From positions 124,001 through 188,000 of the forward strand of contig NZ_WQCA01000002.1 of NCBI RefSeq assembly GCF_013032445.1: a DNA stretch of 64,000 bases, in the 5' to 3' direction. This document shows positions 35,068 to 43,129 of the stretch, in pieces (position 1 is the stretch's first letter; every line of letters begins with the position of its first letter). Position numbers and translations under genes: made by a program. The notes below the pieces were generated by a model. That model was not told the origin of the DNA. It searched no databases and saw nothing but the letters and a program-made list of their open reading frames with translations. The DNA comes from Ruegeria arenilitoris (GTDB taxonomy: Bacteria > Pseudomonadota > Alphaproteobacteria > Rhodobacterales > Rhodobacteraceae).

Positions 35068-35871
35068 TTACCCCAGAGCGCGAGAGATCTGGTCGATCTG
35101 GGCAGTGGCCAAGCGGCCTCCGTACGCCGATTGCAGGGTCTCGGCGGTGAAGGCCTCTGTCACGGGGCCTTCGGCCACTTTGCGGGTGTTGATCAGGAAA
35201 ACGTGGTCAAAATAGTCGGTGACGGTGGCCAGATCGTGATGCACGACGACAACGGTCTTGCCCGCCTCTTTCAGCGATTTCAGCACTGCGATGATGGCCC
35301 TTTCCGTGGCCGCGTCGACCCCGGCAAAAGGTTCATCCAGCAGATACAGATCCGCCTGTTGCGCCAAAGCGCGGGCCAGAAACACCCGTTGCTGCTGACC
35401 GCCGGACAGCTGGCCGATCTGGCGATCCGCGAAATCGTGCATACCGACCCGGTTCAGACACTCCATCGCCCGGGCCATGTGGCGCCCGCGAATGCGACCC
35501 AGCAGGCCCAACTCCCGTGACAGGCCCATCAGCACGACGTCGATGACACGGGTCGGGAAATCCCAATCCACACTGGCGCGCTGCGGTACATAAGCGATGC
35601 GGGCGCGCTGCTGTTCTAGAGGCTTGCCATAGACGGTGACCTGCCCGGACAGTGGCGACACGATCCCCAATGCGGCCTTAAGCAGGGTCGATTTTCCCGC
35701 CCCGTTCGGGCCGATGATTGCGGTCATCGCGCCGGGCTGCACGGTCATATCCACCGAGAATACCGCAGGCTTCTGACCGTAGGATACCGTCAGGCCGCGG
35801 ATGGCCAGAGGGCTGTCCTTCAGGCCACTCTCAGCAACCGAAACACCCTGATTTGTGGCCAGTTCTAGCAT
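35068..35871 (-). CDS. sitB: Metal ABC transporter ATP-binding protein
   Basis: The 267-residue ATPase has Walker A GPNGAGKST (about residue 53), signature LSGGQQQR (about 155), Walker B LYLLDEPFAGVD (about 177) and H-loop VVHHDLATV (about 210). It belongs to the manganese/zinc/iron type (MntB, ZnuC) and energises the two permeases. It starts 3 bp from the binding-protein gene on the upstream side. Confidence 0.93.
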   Translation of the reverse strand: MLELATNQGVSVAESGLKDSPLAIRGLTVSYGQKPAVFSVDMTVQPGAMTAIIGPNGAGKSTLLKAALGIVSPLSGQVTVYGKPLEQQRARIAYVPQRASVDWDFPTRVIDVVLMGLSRELGLLGRIRGRHMARAMECLNRVGMHDFADRQIGQLSGGQQQRVFLARALAQQADLYLLDEPFAGVDAATERAIIAVLKSLKEAGKTVVVVHHDLATVTDYFDHVFLINTRKVAEGPVTEAFTAETLQSAYGGRLATAQIDQISRALG

Positions 35872-35874
35872 TAC

Positions 35875-36828
35875 TTAAAACCCCGCAGACAATTTGCCGT
35901 TCATGCCGCGATCGGGCACATCGGCACCCAGCGCGCCCGCGATGACGGTGATGTTGTGATCCAACATGCCGATATAAGTGCCCTCATAAGTGCCCGGTTC
36001 GCCCATAGCGTCGGAATACAGCTCACCGCCGACACCCACATCATGACCTTTGGCCGCAGCGCCTTCGATCAGCGCGCGCATCGACCGATCGGACACCGAG
36101 CTTTCCACGAACACCGCTTTCAGTTGTTTGTCGACCAGCGTGTCCACCAGCTCTCCGATCCGGTTCAAACCGGCCTCGGATTGGGTCGAGATGCCCTGAA
36201 TGCCCATCACCTCATAGCCATACTCGGCCCCGAAATAGCCAAAGGCGTCATGCGCCGTGACCAACAGACGGTTGTTTTCAGGAACAGATGCGAGGGCTTG
36301 CGCGGCATAGGCTTCCAACTGGTCGATCTCGGCCAGATGCGCCTGTGCGTTGGCAGCAAAGATGTCGGCCGCGTCAGGGCGTGCCTCGGTCAGAGCATCC
36401 TGCACTTCAACCACCACATCGCGCCACAGGGCCGGGCTCATCCACACATGCGGGTCATATTTGTCGGCGTAGTCGTCGTGGGCGCGCAATTTCGACGTAT
36501 CGACCCCTTCGGCAACGGCCATAACGGGCCGCTTGCGGCCCAGATCGTGGAAGAAGTGCTCCATCTGCGCTTCAAGATACAGGCCATGCCACAGGATCAG
36601 GTCCGCGCGGGTCATTGCGACGATATCGCTGCGGGTCTGGCGATAGGCATGCGGATCGACGCCGGGACCCATCAGGCCCTTCACCTTGACCTGATCTCCG
36701 CCTACCTGACGCGCAGCGTCGGCGATCATACCGGTGGTGGCAACCACCTTCAGCGGCGCTTCGGCCCAGGCCGCCAATGGCAATGCAGCGGCAATAGCCA
36801 GTGCTGCAAGAAAGCTGCGACGAATCAT
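35875..36828 (-). CDS. sitA: Metal ABC transporter substrate-binding protein (Mn/Fe/Zn, SitA-like)
   Basis: The 317-residue lipoprotein-less binding protein has a signal peptide (RRSFLAALAIAAALPLAAWA, residues 3-22). The four metal ligands of the TroA/PsaA family are visible: H in DPHAY, H in DPHVW, E in FVESS and D in GMLDHN. No histidine-rich loop is present, which favours Mn/Fe over ZnuA-type zinc transport. The start at 36828 (with GGGG a few bases before) is preferred over a longer frame to 36966 that would run into the palindromes upstream. Two Mur-type palindromes precede it, so repression by Mn or Fe is expected. Confidence 0.9.
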   Translation of the reverse strand: MIRRSFLAALAIAAALPLAAWAEAPLKVVATTGMIADAARQVGGDQVKVKGLMGPGVDPHAYRQTRSDIVAMTRADLILWHGLYLEAQMEHFFHDLGRKRPVMAVAEGVDTSKLRAHDDYADKYDPHVWMSPALWRDVVVEVQDALTEARPDAADIFAANAQAHLAEIDQLEAYAAQALASVPENNRLLVTAHDAFGYFGAEYGYEVMGIQGISTQSEAGLNRIGELVDTLVDKQLKAVFVESSVSDRSMRALIEGAAAKGHDVGVGGELYSDAMGEPGTYEGTYIGMLDHNITVIAGALGADVPDRGMNGKLSAGF

Positions 36829-36864
36829 GTCAGACCCCGATTTGGAACTCACTTGAGAATGAAT

Positions 36865-36913
36865 ATGCGAACCATTCGCAAGTAAGTCAACGCTCTTGCG
36901 AATTATTCGCAAG
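36865..36913 (-). promoter_or_regulatory. Two tandem Mur/Fur-type operator palindromes before sitA
   Basis: A 19 bp perfect inverted repeat (36895-36913, half-sites CTTGCGAAT and ATTCGCAAG around one base) and a 15 bp near copy (36866-36880, TGCGAA and TTCGCA) lie upstream of sitA. The centres (36904 and 36873) are 31 bp apart, about three helical turns, so the sites face the same side. The sequences resemble the Mur manganese-responsive box. They would repress the sitABCD operon when metal is sufficient. Confidence 0.78.
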
Positions 36914-37026
36914 AAAATGCCGATTTTGTCCATTTGGTCAAAAAACATATCGCCCTTGCCGCTCAATGCCTTCCATTTACGCGCAACCCGTGCGAATTTG
37001 GCGCAAACCTCCCAAAGGATGTGACT

Positions 37027-38025
37027 ATGGAAACGCAGAGCTCAGAAAGCCCCGTGCGCACCGCGCATCTGCCGCAAGTGACCGAACCCAGAAACCCCGG
37101 TATGGACCTTGATCTGGACTGGGTGCGCGCCGTGCAGGCCAACACCTCGGCGATCGAACGCCGCGCGGCGACCCTACCCGGTCGTCGGTCGGTGAAAAAA
37201 GACTATCAGGCCGCGTGGCTGTTGAAGGCGGTCACCATGATCGACCTGACCACGCTGGCAGGTGACGATACCGTGGGCCGCGTGCGCCGCCTATGCGCCA
37301 AGGCGCGCCAGCCCGTTTCGCCCGCTTTGCTGCAGGCAATGGATATGCCGCCGATCACCACCGGCGCGGTCTGCGTGTATCACGACATGATCGAAACCGC
37401 GGTTGCGGCGCTGAAAGGCACCGGCATTCCCGTGGCCGCGGTATCCACCGGCTTTCCGGCCGGCCTGTCTCCATTCCACCTGCGCGTGGCCGAGATCGAG
37501 GAAAGCGTAAAAGCCGGGGCCGAAGAGATCGACATCGTGATCTCGCGCCGCCACGTGCTGTCGGGTGACTGGCAGGCTTTGTATGACGAGATGAAAGCCT
37601 TCCGCGCGGCCTGCGGCGATGCCCATGTCAAAGCCATCCTTGCGACCGGAGAGCTGGGCAGCCTGCGCAACGTCGCCCGCGCCTCGTTGGTCTGCATGAT
37701 GGCGGGCGCCGATTTCATCAAGACCTCGACCGGGAAGGAAAGCGTCAACGCCACCCTGCCCGTATCTCTGGTGATGATCCGCGCGATCCGCGACTATTAT
37801 GACCGCACCGGATATCGTGTCGGCTACAAACCGGCGGGTGGTATCTCGAAAGCCAAAGACGCGCTGGTTTATCTGTCGCTGATCAAGGATGAGCTGGGCG
37901 ACCGCTGGCTGGAGCCGGACCTGTTCCGCTTTGGCGCGTCATCGCTGCTGGGCGATATCGAGCGGCAGTTGGAACACTATGTGACAGGCGCGTACTCCGC
38001 CGGCCACCGTCACTCCATGGGCTGA
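37027..38025 (+). CDS. deoC: Deoxyribose-phosphate aldolase
   Basis: The 332-residue protein splits 2-deoxyribose 5-phosphate into acetaldehyde and glyceraldehyde 3-phosphate. The catalytic lysine region (AGADFIKTSTGKE, about residues 225-237) and the second lysine near VGYKPAGGISKAKDA (about 260-275) are clear. The length is near 330, longer than E. coli DeoC (259), as in other Roseobacters, because of an N-terminal extension. A start at 37027 with AAGGA upstream is preferred over 36934. It leads a three-gene unit with a double aldehyde dehydrogenase, which could oxidise the acetaldehyde product. Confidence 0.94.
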   Translation: METQSSESPVRTAHLPQVTEPRNPGMDLDLDWVRAVQANTSAIERRAATLPGRRSVKKDYQAAWLLKAVTMIDLTTLAGDDTVGRVRRLCAKARQPVSPALLQAMDMPPITTGAVCVYHDMIETAVAALKGTGIPVAAVSTGFPAGLSPFHLRVAEIEESVKAGAEEIDIVISRRHVLSGDWQALYDEMKAFRAACGDAHVKAILATGELGSLRNVARASLVCMMAGADFIKTSTGKESVNATLPVSLVMIRAIRDYYDRTGYRVGYKPAGGISKAKDALVYLSLIKDELGDRWLEPDLFRFGASSLLGDIERQLEHYVTGAYSAGHRHSMG

Positions 38026-38036
38026 GGACAAGAACA

Positions 38037-40370
38037 ATGACAGTCAAAGAGATTTTCGAAACCATGGACTACGGCCCCGCCCCCGAAAGCGCTGCTGAGG
38101 CTCTGGCTTGGCTGGTCGATCAGGGCGACAAGTTCGGCCACTATATCGACGGCGCCTTCACCAAGCCTGGCAAAGGGTTCGAAAGCCGCAACCCGGCGAC
38201 CGGAGAGGTGCTGGCCAAGCTAACGCAAGCGAAACAGGCCGACGTGGACGCCGCCGTCGCTGCCGCCCGCAAGGCGCAGCCTAAGTGGGAGAAGCTGGGC
38301 GGCGCAGGCCGCGCGCGGTATCTCTACGCCATTGCACGCCTGTTGCAGAAACATGCGCGCCTGTTTGCTGTGCTGGAAAGCCTGGATAACGGCAAGCCGA
38401 TCCGGGAATCGCGCGATATCGACATCCCTCTGGCGCAGCGGCACTTCTACTACCATGCCGGAATGGCACAGTTGATGGAAAGCGAGCTGCCCGATGCTGA
38501 GGCGCTGGGCGTTTGCGGGCAGATCATCCCGTGGAATTTCCCGCTTCTGATGCTGGCGTGGAAGATCGCGCCTGCGCTGGCGATGGGCAACACGGTGGTT
38601 CTGAAACCGGCCGAATACACTTCGCTCACCGCGCTGCTGTTTGCCGATATCTGTACGCAGGCTGGGTTGCCCAAGGGTGTGGTCAACATCGTTACCGGCG
38701 ATGGTGCGGTGGGTGAGATGATCGTCGCCGCAGACGTGGACAAGATCGCCTTTACCGGTTCGACCATTGTGGGCCGCCGCATCCGCGAGACGACCGCAGG
38801 TTCGGGCAAGGAACTGACCTTGGAACTGGGTGGCAAGTCCGCCTATGTCGTGTTCGACGACGCCGATATCGACTCTGCCATCGAAGGTCTGGTCGACGCG
38901 ATCTGGTTCAATCAGGGTCAGGTTTGCTGCGCGGGCTCGCGCCTGCTGGTGCAGGAAGGCATCGCAGACCGTTTCCATGACAAGCTGCGCGCGCGGATGG
39001 ACAAGCTGCGTATCGGCGATCCGCTGGACAAATGCATCGACGTGGGCGCTGTTGTGGACCCGGTTCAGTTGCAGACCATCAAGGGTATGGTCGACAGCAA
39101 CACCGTCGGCCACGTCCATCAGGCAGCCTGTGAACTGCCTGCGAATGGCTGCTACTACCCGCCGACACTGATCTCGGGGCTGGAAACGTCCGATCCGCTG
39201 ATGCAGGAAGAGATCTTCGGCCCGGTTCTGGTGTCCTCGACCTTTCGCACACCGGAAGAGGCCGTCGAACTGGCCAACAACACCCGCTATGGGCTGGCCG
39301 CGACGGTGTGGACCGAGAATGTGAACCTGGCGCTGGATATCGCGCCCAAGCTGGTTGCTGGCGTGGTCTGGGTCAATGCTACCAACCTGTTCGACGCTGC
39401 CGCCGGGTTTGGCGGCGTGCGCGAAAGCGGCTTTGGCCGCGAAGGCGGTTGGGAAGGGCTGGCGGCCTACACCAAGCCCAAGGGCAAGGCCAAACCGCTG
39501 ACGAAGGTTGAAGCGATAACCGGAGAAGGTGCTCCGGTCGATCCCATCGACCGCACCGCCAAGATGTATGTGGGTGGCAAGCAGGCGCGGCCCGACAGCG
39601 GCTATTCCAAACCCATCTGGGGCAAGTCGGGACTGCTGGGACATGTCGGCCTTGCCAACCGCAAGGACGTACGCAACGCGGTTGAGTCTGCGGCGGGTGC
39701 CAAGGGCTGGTCCAAGACCACTGGCCATCTGCGAGCGCAAATCCTTTATTACATCGGTGAAAACCTCTCCGCCCGTGCTGACGAATTCGCCGCACGTATT
39801 GACGCCATGACCGGGGCCAAGACCGGTGCGAAAGAGGTCGAAACCTCAATCCAGCGCCTGTTCACCGCTGCCGCCTGGGCCGACAAATATGACGGTCAGG
39901 TCCACTGCGTTCCAATCCGGGGCGTAGCAATTGCCATGAAGGAACCGGTCGGCGTTATCGGTGCACTCTGCGCGGATGAGGCGCCGCTGCTGGGTCTGGT
40001 CTCGGCCATGGCCCCGGCAATCGCGATGGGCAACCGGGTGGTGTTGGCGGCATCCGAACCCTATCCTTTGGCGGCAACGGATTTCTACCAAATCCTCGAA
40101 ACGTCAGACGTTCCCGCAGGTGTGGTCAACATCCTGACCGGCAGCCATGCGGAACTGGCGAAACCTCTGGCCTCGCACCTGAACGTGGATGCGGTCTGGT
40201 CGTTCTCGTCCACCGACCTGTCGAAAGAGATCGAGGCCGTCGCAGCCGGGAACCTGAAACGCACCTGGGTCAATAACGCGACGGCATTCGACTGGGGCAT
40301 GGACCATTCCCGCCGCTTCCTGCAGTCTTCGACCGAGATCAAGAACATCTGGGTGCCCTACGGAGAGTAG
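38037..40370 (+). CDS. Double-domain aldehyde dehydrogenase (ALDH16 type)
   Basis: The 777-residue protein contains two aldehyde dehydrogenase domains. The first (about residues 30-475) has the complete active site: WNFPLLM substrate-binding/NAD block, LELGGKS with the general base Glu, and FNQGQVCCAGSR with the catalytic Cys. The second (about 500-777) keeps only an NAD-binding half, with EPVGVIGAL, but no catalytic Cys or Glu motif can be seen. This is the arrangement of ALDH16 in bacteria. Starting 12 bp after deoC, it probably oxidises acetaldehyde from deoxyribose breakdown or a similar short aldehyde. Confidence 0.9.
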   Translation: MTVKEIFETMDYGPAPESAAEALAWLVDQGDKFGHYIDGAFTKPGKGFESRNPATGEVLAKLTQAKQADVDAAVAAARKAQPKWEKLGGAGRARYLYAIARLLQKHARLFAVLESLDNGKPIRESRDIDIPLAQRHFYYHAGMAQLMESELPDAEALGVCGQIIPWNFPLLMLAWKIAPALAMGNTVVLKPAEYTSLTALLFADICTQAGLPKGVVNIVTGDGAVGEMIVAADVDKIAFTGSTIVGRRIRETTAGSGKELTLELGGKSAYVVFDDADIDSAIEGLVDAIWFNQGQVCCAGSRLLVQEGIADRFHDKLRARMDKLRIGDPLDKCIDVGAVVDPVQLQTIKGMVDSNTVGHVHQAACELPANGCYYPPTLISGLETSDPLMQEEIFGPVLVSSTFRTPEEAVELANNTRYGLAATVWTENVNLALDIAPKLVAGVVWVNATNLFDAAAGFGGVRESGFGREGGWEGLAAYTKPKGKAKPLTKVEAITGEGAPVDPIDRTAKMYVGGKQARPDSGYSKPIWGKSGLLGHVGLANRKDVRNAVESAAGAKGWSKTTGHLRAQILYYIGENLSARADEFAARIDAMTGAKTGAKEVETSIQRLFTAAAWADKYDGQVHCVPIRGVAIAMKEPVGVIGALCADEAPLLGLVSAMAPAIAMGNRVVLAASEPYPLAATDFYQILETSDVPAGVVNILTGSHAELAKPLASHLNVDAVWSFSSTDLSKEIEAVAAGNLKRTWVNNATAFDWGMDHSRRFLQSSTEIKNIWVPYGE

Positions 40371-40394
40371 GGCTCCCCTCCAAGGGAGGCCTAC

Positions 40395-41204
40395 ATGGAT
40401 TTTTCAGGAAAAACCGTCATCGTTATCGGCGGCACCAGCGGCATCAACCGGCGCATTGCCGAAGCCTTTGCAGCCTCGGGGGCAAAGCTGGCAGTGGCCA
40501 GCCGGTCGCAGGAAAAGGTGGATGACACAGTCGCCGCACTGAAAGCAGCGGGCGCGGCGGACGCAATTGGTGTAGCTTTTGATGTGCGTGACCCCGAAGC
40601 GGTTGCGGCAGGCCTGAAACAATTCCACAAGGCGTTCGGCGATTTCGAAGTGCTGGTTTCAGGCGCAGCGGGCAACTTCCCGGCGCTGGCGGCTGAGATG
40701 TCGGTTAATGCATTCAAAACTGTGATCGACATTGACCTGATGGGCACGGTGCACGTGATGAAAGGGGCCTATCCCTACTTAAAACGCCCCGGCGCCAGCA
40801 TCATCAACATCTCAGCGCCGCAATCTTATCTGCCGTACGAAGGTCAGGCTCATGTCTGCGCCGCCAAGGCGGGTGTCGACCAGATCACCCGCACCCTGTC
40901 GATGGAGTGGGGGGGCGAAGGCATCCGCGTGAACTCGGTCGTACCCGGTTTCATCGAAGGCACCGAAGGCGCGAAACGTCTGGCCCCCACCGAAAACGCG
41001 CATGAAGAGCTGCGCCGGGATGTCCCACTCGGTCGTTGGGGTCAGCCGCAGGATGTGGCCAATGCCTGCCTGTTCCTCAGCTCGGATCTGGCCAGCTATA
41101 TCAGCGGCACCGTGATGGCTGTGGACGGGGCGCTGTATCAGCGCGGCTCGGGCAAGTTCGGACAGATGATGGGGCAGATGTTGCGAGCGCAGAAAAAGAG
41201 TTGA
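40395..41204 (+). CDS. SDR family oxidoreductase, 2,4-dienoyl-CoA reductase-like
   Basis: The 269-residue protein has the Rossmann motif GGTSGINRRIA (about residue 12) and SGAAGNFPALAAE (about 90), where the usual NAG is AAGN as in 2,4-dienoyl-CoA reductases. The typical Tyr-x-x-x-Lys is replaced: the segment reads YEGQAHVCAAKAGVDQ, with the tyrosine position displaced, again as in the DECR group. It would reduce a dienoyl-CoA with NADPH. It follows the ALDH gene by 24 bp. Whether this pairing with deoC has a biological meaning is unclear. Confidence 0.85.
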   Translation: MDFSGKTVIVIGGTSGINRRIAEAFAASGAKLAVASRSQEKVDDTVAALKAAGAADAIGVAFDVRDPEAVAAGLKQFHKAFGDFEVLVSGAAGNFPALAAEMSVNAFKTVIDIDLMGTVHVMKGAYPYLKRPGASIINISAPQSYLPYEGQAHVCAAKAGVDQITRTLSMEWGGEGIRVNSVVPGFIEGTEGAKRLAPTENAHEELRRDVPLGRWGQPQDVANACLFLSSDLASYISGTVMAVDGALYQRGSGKFGQMMGQMLRAQKKS

Positions 41205-41246
41205 GACCCACCAGGCAAATGAAGCTTGGCCTGGTTATTTGGATGC

Positions 41247-41444
41247 TCAGTGATCAAACTGAGTATCTGGGTCATCGTGACCCGATACCCTGAAATACAG
41301 CCCGACAGCGACCAACAGAGACGTCAGGACACCGGCGACAACATATAAGGCAAAAGCGCTGAGCAGAGATTGACCAAGTACAAGTGCCGCAACAAAAGTC
41401 AGCAGAGCAGCCATTGTTCCCAATCCCACTATAACAACAACCAT
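41247..41444 (-). CDS. Small two-helix membrane protein
   Basis: A 65-residue protein with two hydrophobic helices (about 3-25, LGTMAALLTFVAALVLG, and 28-50, LLSAFALYVVAGVLTSLLVAVGLYF) and a short soluble acidic tail. Small two-helix proteins of this kind recur in Roseobacter genomes. An alternative start is at 41417 (MAALL). No function can be assigned. Confidence 0.5.
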   Translation of the reverse strand: MVVVIVGLGTMAALLTFVAALVLGQSLLSAFALYVVAGVLTSLLVAVGLYFRVSGHDDPDTQFDH

Positions 41445-41824
41445 AGCGCCCAGCTTCGTCCTTGATCCTATTGCGGGCGATGGCGACGTGAGTAGCCAGA
41501 CCCATCCCCTTCAACCATATTTTTCCTGACCTTTCTGGCCAAAATATGGCTACGATGAGTGTAGGTCGCTTTAGACAGCGGTTATACTGCTCTGTACCTA
41601 CCTCAAACTCGATTACAGTTCCTCAAAAGGTCACGGAGTTTTCCCTCCGTGACCTGAAACACGCCTATGGCGCAGATTGGCACCTCGCGCAACTTAGCGA
41701 TGAGCGGGTCTATGCCGCCGCTTGAGCAAAAATACACCCATCGACCCGACGACAGAACGCCCAACCGGGCAAACCCTACCATGCCGAGTCCGACACTGCC
41801 GGCCACGCCATAGAGAGCTCGGCG
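41445..41824. other. Intergenic region with three strong inverted repeats
   Basis: This 380 bp stretch contains no convincing gene but three palindromes: CCATATTTT (41515-41523) with AAAATATGG (41541-41549); GTAGGT (41561-41566) with ACCTAC (41596-41601) enclosing a second pairing ACAG/CTGT; and an 11 bp perfect stem AGGTCACGGAG (41628-41638) with CTCCGTGACCT (41645-41655). On the minus strand the last is followed by TTTTG and may terminate the M16 peptidase operon, 170 bp after its stop. A frame of 67 codons at 41603-41806 lies across the hairpin and I do not consider it real. Confidence 0.6.
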
Positions 41825-43129
41825 CTAACCGTCCAGCCCTTCCGGTTTCCCGACGATGGTAAAGTGCAGACCTTCAGGGTCCAGCAACTCGGATGCGACG
41901 CGGTTCACATCCTCGAGGGTTACTGCATTCACCTTGTCGTTGCGCGTGGTGATGTAGTCGATGGGCAAATTATCCATCTGCATACCGACCATGATCCCGG
42001 CAATCTGTCCGTTGCCATCGAACCGCAGCGGATAGGCCCCTGTCAGATAGGTCTTGGCGTCATCCAGCTCTTTCACGGTCACGCCCTCAGACGCGGCACG
42101 GGCCCATTCACTGCGGATCACCTCAACCGTTTCGGCGATGCGGTCATTGGCCGAAGACACAGAGCCCAGGTAAACCGAGGCCAAGTCCTTGGGAACCAAA
42201 TAAGTTGCCACGCCATATGTCAGACCACGTTTTTCCCGCACCTCGTGCATCAGCCGGCTTTCAAACCCACCGCCACCCAGAATGTGGTTCAACACAAAGG
42301 CCGCGAAAAAGTCGGGGTCGTGCCGGTCGATACCAGCTTGTCCGAACAGAGCTACGGATTGCGGTGTGTCGAACTCGACGACACTAACGCCACCGGGGAT
42401 AGATACATCGGCACGGTCCGGAATCGGCTTGCCGGTCTCGGGCAGGTCCGCCAGCAGCTTGTCTAGCAGCGCACCCAGTTCTTCAGCGGTGATATCGCCC
42501 ACAGCACCGACATAGAGCCGGTCCTTCGCGAAGACATTGTCATAGGCCGTCACTACATCATCGCGACTGAGCGCGCTGACGCTGTCGATGGTACCTTTGC
42601 CTTCGGTGCCATAGGGGTGATCACCATAGGCAATCTGCGCAAAACTCCGCCCAGCTATGTCGTTGGGATCAGTCTGATCGGACCGCAACCCGGACAGGAC
42701 CTGCGCTTTCACCCGTTCAACCGCATCCTCATCGAAGCGCGGTTCATGAATCGTAGTTCGCAGCAGGTCTATCACTTCATCGCGGTTTTCGGTCAGAAAC
42801 TGTGCCGAGATCGACACCGAATCATCAGTCGCGTTGTACCGGAACGAGGCCGCCAAAGATTCCAGTTCGCGCGCATAGGTGCGGGCATCCATGTCGCCTG
42901 CGCCTTCCTCAATCAGGCCGCTCATCAGGTAAACTGCGCCGCGTTTACCGGGTTCATCCAGCGACGTCCCGCCACGAAAGCGCAGCTCCAGCGCAGTAAA
43001 GGGGATCGAGTGATCCTCGACCAGCCAAGCGGTGATGCCGCCGGGCGAGGTCACTTCTTCGATCTCGATCTCGGCCCATGCGGGCAGCGCGATGACAAAG
43101 GCAATCAGGGTTGCAAAGATGCGTTTCAT
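41825..43129 (-). CDS. M16 family peptidase-like protein, inactive-subunit type
   Basis: The 434-residue exported protein has a signal peptide (FATLIAFVIALPAWA, about residues 4-18) and the insulinase/M16 fold but no HxxEH zinc motif in its N-terminal domain. The C-terminal-type EVREKRGLTYGVATY segment (about residue 305) has the conserved R and Y that complete the active site of the partner. With the next gene it forms the two-subunit M16B heterodimer. It overlaps that gene by 4 bp and is the last of the operon. Confidence 0.88.
   Translation of the reverse strand: MKRIFATLIAFVIALPAWAEIEIEEVTSPGGITAWLVEDHSIPFTALELRFRGGTSLDEPGKRGAVYLMSGLIEEGAGDMDARTYARELESLAASFRYNATDDSVSISAQFLTENRDEVIDLLRTTIHEPRFDEDAVERVKAQVLSGLRSDQTDPNDIAGRSFAQIAYGDHPYGTEGKGTIDSVSALSRDDVVTAYDNVFAKDRLYVGAVGDITAEELGALLDKLLADLPETGKPIPDRADVSIPGGVSVVEFDTPQSVALFGQAGIDRHDPDFFAAFVLNHILGGGGFESRLMHEVREKRGLTYGVATYLVPKDLASVYLGSVSSANDRIAETVEVIRSEWARAASEGVTVKELDDAKTYLTGAYPLRFDGNGQIAGIMVGMQMDNLPIDYITTRNDKVNAVTLEDVNRVASELLDPEGLHFTIVGKPEGLDG

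Noticed and set aside
36829-36966. N-terminal extension of SitA to 36966
   Set aside because: The extension covers both Mur-type palindromes and places the signal peptide in the middle of the protein.
41603-41806. A 67-codon open frame on the minus strand
   Set aside because: It runs through a perfect 11 bp hairpin, lacks a good ribosome site, and its sequence resembles no protein family; more likely non-coding.
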